The position numbers were made by a program, and so were the translations under genes. From Akkermansiaceae bacterium UBA1506 (GTDB taxonomy: Bacteria > Verrucomicrobiota > Verrucomicrobiia > Verrucomicrobiales > DEV007): a stretch of 8,963 nt of DNA. Each line of letters starts with the position of its first letter. Position 1 is the first letter of the stretch. This document shows, piece after piece, positions 1 through 5,907 of the stretch. The stretch lies in contig DCQY01000135.1 of the NCBI GenBank assembly GCA_002323995.1, forward strand, positions 30,224 through 39,186, written 5' to 3'. The notes below the pieces were generated by a model. The model searched no databases. It saw nothing but the letters and a program-made list of their open reading frames with translations, and was not told the origin of the DNA.

Positions 1-722
1 TCTTCGAATTGTTGATACTGGAAGATTTCTCCATTTTTGACCATGGAGAGAAAGAGTTGTTGAGACATCGGAGGCGGACCCTCCTCAAGCTTCTCTGTCG
101 AAACTTCCGCAGTGAACATTGGCAGAGTCTTGGTTTCTTTGATTTGCTTGGTGCCGGGCGGTTCCTGCGCCGGGATGCTTCCGCCGCCGGTATCGAGAGG
201 GATACCGAAGAAGGTTATGCCGCCACCTTCTTTGTTTACTTTCTGGAGGGCTGGTTCAGGAGCCTTTTTCGCAGCGGGATCGACCACCGTTCGTGTGATT
301 TCGGTGACATGTTCGCCAGCCGCCATGATATTGGCAAGGGGAGGGGTTAGTTCTCCGCCCTTGAGTTGGACTCCGGTGATCTTGACCACAGACGGTCGTC
401 CGGCATAGGCACAGAGAAAGAGGTCGCCGTTAGGATTGCTTTTGGCGAGCCTGCGGATCACCCGGATACGCTCGCCATTGAATTCCTGTCCGCGATTGTT
501 CTTCGCGGCTTTCTCGCGCAGCTTGGTATCGTACTTGGTCGCAACATCCTTGTAAATCAGGCCAAGCAATTCGCGGGTTTCAGCAGCCCCGTGGGAGCCG
601 ACCCGACTGACTTGGAACATTTCGGCAGTTTCCTGGATTTTACCCTCCTGAGCAAAGAGCGAGGGCATGGGAACACCGATCAGGATCGGCATGAAGCGGC
701 GGCGTGTATAGGTAGTTTTCAA
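1..722 (-). CDS. Exported protein of unknown function, C-terminus beyond left edge
   Basis: I do not recognise this family. The reading frame is open from a TAA just upstream to the window edge, giving 240 visible residues. The first ATG (base 692) would cut off the charged part of a signal peptide, so I chose the TTG at 722: it yields a leader with T-R-R-R-F-M at residues 6-11, a hydrophobic stretch at about 12-24 and a likely cleavage near L-F-A-Q (22-25). T-R-R-x-F fits the Tat consensus, but the hydrophobic part is short and Sec export is also possible. Residues 30-75 are rich in charged and helical residues; 76-125 (including R-I-R-V-I-R-R and G-D-L-F-L-C-A-Y-A-G) could form a small folded domain; 150-220 are rich in Pro, Gly and Lys and look like a linker. 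No enzyme motif is visible. The gene lies 208 bases downstream of the PhoD-like gene, so it may have its own promoter. Existence of the gene is well supported, its start less so. Confidence 0.75.
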   Translation of the reverse strand, partial: MKTTYTRRRFMPILIGVPMPSLFAQEGKIQETAEMFQVSRVGSHGAAETRELLGLIYKDVATKYDTKLREKAAKNNRGQEFNGERIRVIRRLAKSNPNGDLFLCAYAGRPSVVKITGVQLKGGELTPPLANIMAAGEHVTEITRTVVDPAAKKAPEPALQKVNKEGGGITFFGIPLDTGGGSIPAQEPPGTKQIKETKTLPMFTAEVSTEKLEEGPPPMSQQLFLSMVKNGEIFQYQQFE

Positions 723-855
723 AAATTCAGTTTATGGGGATAACTCCAAAGCCTGTTTCCGTGACAGGTTTTCCTCCATGGGAAAATCGTCAAATTTTTG
801 TAAAGCGCTGTAGATAACGCGTTAGGGGCTGGTCTGGCCCTGCGTTTCCAGGTGA

Positions 856-861
856 ATTATA
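856..861 (-). promoter_or_regulatory. Possible -10 element ahead of the unknown exported gene
   Basis: The minus strand reads TATAAT here, a perfect match to the sigma-70 -10 box, inside the 208-base gap (723-930) between the PhoD-like gene and the exported unknown. There is no good -35 hexamer 16-18 bases upstream (the best are like CATGAA), and the leader to the TTG start would be about 125 bases. A single hexamer match is weak evidence. I see no gene and no convincing terminator in the rest of this gap. Confidence 0.22.
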
Positions 862-930
862 GAGTGTCGTTTTAGGAATTCATGGTTCTGAGTGGCAGGG
901 TTTCCTATGCAAAGGAATGACAAGTGAAAG

Positions 931-2346
931 CTATTCGGTGACCTGAATATCCTCGTTGTAGAGCTGACCATTGACGCCATGGTGTCTGAAGGAGGCCGTG
1001 GGTTTTCCTTCGGCGCGCGAAATTTTGACCTGTAGAAATCCCCCTTTGATCTTAAGATACTTGTGCATCTCTGATCGCTGGTTTTCGGTGAAGCCACTGG
1101 CATGTTTGTCGGTGGTTGGCCCACAAGAGTATTCACGGAGGCCAGTGATGGGGTCTTTGGAGGCATACTGCCAGTGTCGGTCACCACAGACGACGAACAT
1201 ATTGTTCTGCGAGGCGATGAATTTACGGATTTCGTTTCCTTCGTGGGTGAATCCCTCGTTGGCGTGGTTGTCGTTCTTGTTCCCCCGGTCAGGGCCGACG
1301 ATCGGGGTGGGGCTAATGAGAATCCGAAAGGTGGCATTGGACGCTTCGACGGTTTTTTTGAACCAGTCTTTCTGTTCGTTGCCCCAAATGGTCTTGTCAG
1401 GGCCATCTGGCAGATTGTTGGGGCTGCGGTAGTCTCTGCCTTCGACTAGCCAAATCTGCAAGTCTCTGCCCCAGCGAATTGTACGATAGGTTTTTCTCCC
1501 CATTGGCACCTGCTCAGGAAAGAGCCTGAGGCCGTCTTCCCAGGTCAGATCACCGTAGGTTTGACCCGGCCAGCAATCATTTTTGAGCGTGTCGTGATCA
1601 TCTTTGATGAAGTAGCTCGCGGTGTGATTGTGAAAGTCACGTTGAAAGGGCATGGCGTAGAGGCGATTCCATTTGAAGCGGGCCAGTTCGATGGTGTCAG
1701 CAAAGGGTTCCGCCTTGTCGTAGTATTCGATGTCCCCGGTGTGAACGAAGAAGTCGATGCCGAGTTTGGTCATTTGCGGGTAGATTTGATGCCCGTTTTC
1801 ACTGTCGTCGCGCCGCGGGTAATCCTGGCCGGTGACAACAGCAAAGGATACCGGGGCAGGATCGTCGACGGCTGGTGCGGTGGAAAAAGAGCCGATCACA
1901 CCGGCTGTCGGGGTATCCTTCGAAGAACGTCCTTCCAGATTGACTTCATAAAGGGTCGCCGGTTGCAGGTTGTTAAGTTCAAACTGAGCGGTGGAGTTCT
2001 CGTTCAATAGCACCTGCTGCCATTCCGTTGTCATAGCAGAGTTAGGATTGCCTTTTGGGAAGTAAGTAAGGCGAACCTCACCATTCAATCCAGGAACAGC
2101 ACCTTCCATCTTATCGAGATCGGGGTAATCAAGTGAGCGTCGTTTTTTATCGTTGTTTTTGGGGAACGGTTTTCCATCCACGTTTCGTTCGGGGAATTTA
2201 GTGAGGCGAGTCCAGATGATTGCGGTATCGGACGTCACTTCGCCTACTTTTATTCCATTGGCAAAATGTGCCGGCACGTCAGTCTGGGCATGTGACCCTA
2301 TGGCTATTGCCAAGATCGGGAGGCATAGAAACGGAAGTTTTGTCAT
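931..2346 (-). CDS. Exported PhoD-like metallophosphatase (alkaline phosphatase D family)
   Basis: Predicted secreted, metal-dependent phosphomonoesterase or phosphodiesterase of 471 residues. Residues 1-20 form a Sec signal peptide ending S-H-A. Residues 27-156 match the beta-sandwich PhoD N-terminal region (start G-I-K-V-G-E-V-T-S-D-T-A-I-I-W-T-R). The catalytic domain follows from about 165, with H-T-G-D-I-E-Y-Y (202-209), K-D-D-H-D-T-L-K-N-D (248-257; canonical members have W-D-D-H-E), E-G-R-D-Y-R (302-307; canonical L-D-x-R-Q-Y-R) and C-G-D-R-H-W (387-392). These are the PhoD metal-site motifs in the right order, in divergent form. The ATG gives an intact signal peptide but has no Shine-Dalgarno sequence. 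It lies only 17 bases after the stop of the upstream sulfatase, so the two are very probably co-transcribed. PhoD-like proteins recur beside sulfatases in PVC bacteria, so the substrate may be an organic ester from glycans rather than general phosphate scavenging; that is inference. The family is firm, the substrate unknown. Confidence 0.9.
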   Translation of the reverse strand: MTKLPFLCLPILAIAIGSHAQTDVPAHFANGIKVGEVTSDTAIIWTRLTKFPERNVDGKPFPKNNDKKRRSLDYPDLDKMEGAVPGLNGEVRLTYFPKGNPNSAMTTEWQQVLLNENSTAQFELNNLQPATLYEVNLEGRSSKDTPTAGVIGSFSTAPAVDDPAPVSFAVVTGQDYPRRDDSENGHQIYPQMTKLGIDFFVHTGDIEYYDKAEPFADTIELARFKWNRLYAMPFQRDFHNHTASYFIKDDHDTLKNDCWPGQTYGDLTWEDGLRLFPEQVPMGRKTYRTIRWGRDLQIWLVEGRDYRSPNNLPDGPDKTIWGNEQKDWFKKTVEASNATFRILISPTPIVGPDRGNKNDNHANEGFTHEGNEIRKFIASQNNMFVVCGDRHWQYASKDPITGLREYSCGPTTDKHASGFTENQRSEMHKYLKIKGGFLQVKISRAEGKPTASFRHHGVNGQLYNEDIQVTE

Positions 2347-2363
2347 AACGTAGAGAATTAATG

Positions 2364-3944
2364 TTATTGTTTAGGAGCGTTGCGTTCTTTTTCCACTTTA
2401 GGAGAGAAGGTCTTACCGGTGCATTCGCGATACCAGTCCTGCCAGGCTCTCTCCATTGTGGCGACGCGTTCAGGATGTTGAGAGGCGAGGTCTTTGGTTT
2501 CGGCTCTGCAACGGTCCAGATCGTGGAGTTCCCACGGACCCTCGCCTTTGACGACGAGTTTCCAGTTTCCATCTCGCATGGCCTTGCCGGATCCATAGGC
2601 AAAGAACAACGGGTCTTCGCGATTGAGTGAGTCTCCTGAGAAGGAGGGAACCAGAGAAATGCCGTCAAGCGGGGGAATGTCAGGTTCAGAAGACTCGCCA
2701 GGAAGTGTTGCGCCGTCTCCAGCCAGCTCCATCCAGGTTGGAAGGAGGTCAATGAGGTGACATGGTTCCCGATAAAATGAGCCTTCGGTTTCTTCGCTGA
2801 TGCCTGCCGGCCAGTGAGCAATCATGGGCGTGTTGATACCTCCTTCATGGCTGCTCACCTTCCAGAGCCGAAGCGGTGTATTGGCAACGTTGGCCCAGCG
2901 TTGCCCGATAGACTCGAAAGTTCCGACGGAGCCCCATGGTTCGGGTGGAGCACCTTTACGATTGGGGCTCTCGGCGCTAGCGCCGTTGTCTACGAGGAAA
3001 AGGATGAGGGTGTTATCGAGTTCGCCGAGATCTTCGAGACGAGAAACAAGCCGTCCGACGTTCTGATCAACATTGTCGACCATGGCGGCATGGATGGACA
3101 TGCGCATTGACTCGGCGAGTTGTTCTTCTTCAGTCAGGGCATCCCATTCCGGCCTCTTGGATTCAGGGACACTTAGGGTGGAGGTGGCCGCGCTGTAGAG
3201 GCCTAGTTCAAGCTGACGCTGGTAGCGGGCTTCACGAATCGAATCGTATCCAACGTCGTAGACTCCTGAATACTTGGCGATGTCCTCAGGATGAGCGTGC
3301 AGCGGCCAATGCGGGGCGTTGTAGGCGATGAAAAGAAAGAAGGGGGCCTTGATGGCTTCCGCTCCAGAGGCGTCGTCAAGCCAGTCGATCGCCCAATCAG
3401 TAAACGCATCGGTAGCAAAGAAGTCCTTTTTAGGAGAATAGGGTTTAACAATCTTTTCGTCGAAAGCCCATGCATAGACAGCCTTCCACCCGGGTTCGGG
3501 TTCTCTTTCTCGGGGTAACTCTCCGGGATTCCAGAAGTTAATTGCGCCTCCAAGAAATCCTGAAAAGTGATCAAAGCCCCGGTCATAGGGATTAAAGTTG
3601 GCGTGGTGCTTTCCACTCCACCAGGTGTGATAGCCGGCTGGGCGAAGTAATTCCCCAGCAAGTGCTGTATTTTTGAAGTCCCGATCGCTGCGCTGGTGAT
3701 AGGCTCCTGTAAGCAGGCTGATTCGAGTAGTCCAGCATTTGGACGTATTATACATTTGGGTGTAGCGGATACCGTTTGCTGCCAGTTGGTCGAGGTTTGG
3801 AGTTTCGATTTCAGATCCGTAACATCCCAGGTCTGAGTAACCCATGTCATCGGTCATGATGACAACAATATTGGGACGGTCTTCGGCATCGGCGGTGATG
3901 GTAAAAACTAGAATCAGCAAGTGAATGAAAAACGGGAATTTCAT
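2364..3944 (-). CDS. Exported sulfatase, arylsulfatase A-like, with CWTTR active site
   Basis: Type I (formylglycine) sulfatase of 526 residues that should hydrolyse sulfate esters outside the cytoplasm. The ATG at 3944 starts a clean signal peptide (M-K-F-P-F-F-I-H-L-L..., cleavage after A-D-A at 20). An upstream GTG at 4004 would add 20 polar residues before it and is less likely. Visible motifs: metal-binding D32-D33 in V-I-M-T-D-D-M-G-Y-S-D-L-G; nucleophile C70 in S-K-C-W-T-T-R-I-S-L-L-T-G (70-80); G-K-H-H (111-114) in the place of the usual G-K-W-H; A-P-H-W-P (210-214); and metal-binding D319-N320 in L-V-D-N-G-A. The usual motif is C-x-P/A-x-R; here Thr replaces Pro/Ala while Cys and Arg remain. 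The C-terminal part has the normal L-H-D-L-D-x-C-R-A-E-T-K-D-L sulfatase ending, and no extra domain follows. The gene starts 113 bases after the stop of another sulfatase and is followed by the PhoD-like gene. The substrate cannot be read from sequence. Confidence 0.93.
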   Translation of the reverse strand: MKFPFFIHLLILVFTITADAEDRPNIVVIMTDDMGYSDLGCYGSEIETPNLDQLAANGIRYTQMYNTSKCWTTRISLLTGAYHQRSDRDFKNTALAGELLRPAGYHTWWSGKHHANFNPYDRGFDHFSGFLGGAINFWNPGELPREREPEPGWKAVYAWAFDEKIVKPYSPKKDFFATDAFTDWAIDWLDDASGAEAIKAPFFLFIAYNAPHWPLHAHPEDIAKYSGVYDVGYDSIREARYQRQLELGLYSAATSTLSVPESKRPEWDALTEEEQLAESMRMSIHAAMVDNVDQNVGRLVSRLEDLGELDNTLILFLVDNGASAESPNRKGAPPEPWGSVGTFESIGQRWANVANTPLRLWKVSSHEGGINTPMIAHWPAGISEETEGSFYREPCHLIDLLPTWMELAGDGATLPGESSEPDIPPLDGISLVPSFSGDSLNREDPLFFAYGSGKAMRDGNWKLVVKGEGPWELHDLDRCRAETKDLASQHPERVATMERAWQDWYRECTGKTFSPKVEKERNAPKQ

Positions 3945-4057
3945 CGTATTGTAAGATGGCAAGCTGTGTTGCCTTTGTCGAACCGTGATGAGGTGCGTAA
4001 GCACGGAAGGATGTGATGAGGAGTTTGCGACGTTTGGAGTTAGGCCTCAAACTTGTG

Positions 4058-5797
4058 CTACTGTGAGGGAATAGTCGCTTGAGACTTTCGATCCCGGACT
4101 TTGAAAAAGCCGAGCGGTGTTTCTGGTTTTCCGGGGAGAGCCACAAACCAGACAGCACCAGGCCTGGTTCGCTGACGCCGATTTTGACCGGGCTTAATGA
4201 GGCCGTATGGCTTGGGATTGCCTTTCGAGGGAGACCAGAACAGCTCTATCTCGGTTTGGCGTTGATTTACAAAAATGATATCAAAGGGATCTCCGTCGGG
4301 CCGAGAGGCGGGTATGACCTCGCCTTTCCATGATCGCCACTTCAGTGCGGGCATCGAATCGAGCGAGGCCTCTCTTTTCTTAGCAAAGTCCGTCGGAGCC
4401 AATGAGCGCATCTCTACTAGTTTGGGCCCGTGCTCAGGATGGGAAGCAAGGTTTGACCATTCGAAAGGATCGTTAGCGATATGATATAGCTCCTCGTCCC
4501 CGTTGGCGTAGTGTATGTATCGCCATTCGTGGGAACTGAGGCTGTAGGAACCGGGTTCCCCAAGGAAGGTTTCAGAGATACGACCCCGCCTCTTTTTCGG
4601 GTCTTTTAGGAGTGGAAGTAGGCTGACACCGTCATTGTCATGCTTGGCAGTGATTCCGGTAAGTGAGGTGAGGGTTGGGAAGAGATCGATAAGATTCACG
4701 GGGTCATCGCATACCGTTCCGGGTCTTGTTCCTTCTGGCAAAGCTGGGCTTGAGTTTTTTGGGACACTGATAATCAGAGGCACACGAGTCGCGGAGCGCC
4801 AGAGGGTGAATTTCTGCCAGTGTTCTTTTTCCCCGAGATGCCATCCATGGTCGCTGCAGAGAACGACGATCGTGTTATCGCAATTTGGGCCTTTCTGGAG
4901 TGCGCTGAGAATTCGTCCTAACATTGCGTCTGCAAAATGGATTGAGGCGAGGTAGCCTTGGATGGCTTGTCTCCACTGTCCATTTTTGCGAATATGAGCG
5001 AAGTAGCGATTAGGGCCGCGGCGTTTACCAGCTGGAGGTAAGTCATTTAGATCTCCTTCCTTGTAGCCCGGTGGAAGCTCGATATCCTCAAGAGGAAACG
5101 GATCAAAATATTTGGCTGGAACGAACCAAGGCTCATGGGGCCGGTAAATCCCGCAAGCGAGAAAGAATGGTTGTTGATGCCGCTTACTCAGTTTTTTGCT
5201 AACCCATTCTGCTACGAGGTAGTCACCACCAAATTCCTCGTCGGTAACATTGAGTGCTGCCCAGTCAGTTTCAACGTATTGCCAAGGACCGCCTCGTGGT
5301 AGATTGACGGGGCGGTTTTCCGGATAAAACGTTCTCGGGAATGGGTTCTCCGTTTTAGCTTCAGGGTAATATTCGTCCCACGATTGCGCGTCGATGAAAT
5401 AATGGAGCATCTTACCGGAGCCGCTTGCTCGGTAGCCGTGGTTGCGGAAGTGCTGGGGAAGGAGAATCGCCTCGGGGAGTAATTCCCGCATACTCTGACT
5501 GTTCTCATAGAGTCCAGAGGTGTTCGGAGCGAAACCCGTAAAGATGGCGGTCCGGGAGGGATTGCAGGCAGGTGCCGGGCAGTGAGCGTTTGTGAAGAGC
5601 ATTCCGCTGTCGGCGAGGCGGTCAATATTAGGGGTGACAGACTGAGTATGTCCGCCTAAGCATCCGATCCAATCATTGAGATCGTCCATCATCACGAACA
5701 GTATATTGGGGCGAGATTTCTCTGCCGTGCTGGATAGGGAAGGAAAGATAGCTAGACTGAAGGTGATGGCTCGCACGAGGACGTTACGGCATCCCAT
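4058..5797 (-). CDS. Exported iduronate-2-sulfatase-like enzyme with C-terminal VHL-like domain
   Basis: Formylglycine sulfatase of 579 residues, closest by motif to the iduronate-2-sulfatase/choline-sulfatase branch. I chose the ATG at 5797: it begins a signal peptide (M-G-C-R-N-V-L-V-R-A..., cleavage near S-S-T-A at 22-25) and is preceded by AGGGGAAA, the only Shine-Dalgarno-like sequence seen in this window. The open frame reaches a TTG at 5995, but that part overlaps the channel gene and looks like out-of-frame sequence. Motifs: D38-D39 in F-V-M-M-D-D-L-N-D; C78-N-P-S-R82 with nucleophile C78; G-K-M-L-H (128-132); Y-R-P-H-E-P-W (218-224); S-D-H-G-W-H-L-G-E-K (315-324). The sulfatase fold ends around 475-500 after E-L-Y-H-I-A-N-D-P-F-E-W-S-N-L. 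Residues 506-568 then form a VHL beta-domain-like module, described separately. The gap to the upstream channel gene is 103 bases. The exact substrate is unknown; a uronate-2-sulfate or other glycan sulfate is plausible. Confidence 0.93.
   Translation of the reverse strand: MGCRNVLVRAITFSLAIFPSLSSTAEKSRPNILFVMMDDLNDWIGCLGGHTQSVTPNIDRLADSGMLFTNAHCPAPACNPSRTAIFTGFAPNTSGLYENSQSMRELLPEAILLPQHFRNHGYRASGSGKMLHYFIDAQSWDEYYPEAKTENPFPRTFYPENRPVNLPRGGPWQYVETDWAALNVTDEEFGGDYLVAEWVSKKLSKRHQQPFFLACGIYRPHEPWFVPAKYFDPFPLEDIELPPGYKEGDLNDLPPAGKRRGPNRYFAHIRKNGQWRQAIQGYLASIHFADAMLGRILSALQKGPNCDNTIVVLCSDHGWHLGEKEHWQKFTLWRSATRVPLIISVPKNSSPALPEGTRPGTVCDDPVNLIDLFPTLTSLTGITAKHDNDGVSLLPLLKDPKKRRGRISETFLGEPGSYSLSSHEWRYIHYANGDEELYHIANDPFEWSNLASHPEHGPKLVEMRSLAPTDFAKKREASLDSMPALKWRSWKGEVIPASRPDGDPFDIIFVNQRQTEIELFWSPSKGNPKPYGLIKPGQNRRQRTRPGAVWFVALPGKPETPLGFFKVRDRKSQATIPSQ
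4094..4282 (-). other. VHL beta-domain-like module at the sulfatase C-terminus
   Basis: Residues 506-568 of the sulfatase (numbered from the ATG at 5797). Set beside human pVHL from memory, residues 507-552 align with pVHL 74-119 without a gap and share 14 of 46 residues: I-F-x-N, the Trp 10 residues later, G-x-P-x-P-Y, P-G-x-x-R-R, and G-x-x-W. The spacings N to W (10), W to Y (10) and Y to W (19) are identical in both. In pVHL this beta sandwich binds hydroxyproline in HIF; in bacteria it is found as a stand-alone beta module of unclear role. Here it is probably an accessory binding or stabilising domain on a secreted enzyme. There is no VHL alpha domain (the elongin-binding part), so a ubiquitin role is excluded. 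Confidence 0.82.
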
Positions 5798-5866
5798 TTT
5801 CCCCTGGTTCAGTCCCTTTAAAGTTCGCGTAAGCGCAGGTTCTCGCGAGTGAGATGACATGAGCAT

Positions 5867-5907
5867 GGGTTGATTTTGAATGTGAAAATCTGGTGCAAAA
5901 TCAGCCC
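5867..5907 (-). repeat. Inverted repeat at the end of the channel gene, with two possible pairings
   Basis: A 12-base left arm (5867-5878) and right arm (5896-5907) are complementary except at one position and enclose a 17-base loop. The loop contains a second copy of AAAATC (5885-5890), so GATTTT at 5872-5877 can pair with either AAAATC copy, giving two mutually exclusive hairpins. The structure spans the channel gene's TGA stop (5901-5903) and opens the 103-base gap before the sulfatase. It is not followed by a U tract in the minus-strand transcript, so it is not a canonical intrinsic terminator. It could be an mRNA processing or stability element, or chance. Confidence 0.35.

Noticed and set aside
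9..743. Plus-strand open frames at 9-350, 112-408 and 366-743
   Set aside because: They lie opposite an uninterrupted minus-strand frame with a signal peptide and sensible composition, and their products resemble no protein I know.
752..772. Hairpin CCTGT-loop-ACAGG followed by TTTT on the plus strand
   Set aside because: It has a terminator shape only for plus-strand transcription, where no gene exists; on the minus strand it sits in the leader of the exported unknown with a 5-base stem and no U tract.
822..1406. Minus-strand open frame of 194 codons overlapping the PhoD-like gene
   Set aside because: It is in a different frame from the PhoD-like gene, whose family motifs are clear; its product is Ser/Thr/Pro-rich, as expected of out-of-frame sequence.
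3203..3850. Minus-strand open frame of 215 codons inside the arylsulfatase A-like gene
   Set aside because: It overlaps essential sulfatase motifs in another frame and its product has no recognisable features.
3993..4004. Palindrome GTGC-GTAA-GCAC between the two sulfatases
   Set aside because: The stem is only 4 bases with no U tract; too short to support a terminator or operator.
4094..4282. Possible eukaryotic-type ubiquitin function for the VHL-like domain
   Set aside because: The elongin-binding alpha domain is absent and the protein has a secretion signal, so it acts outside the cytoplasm.
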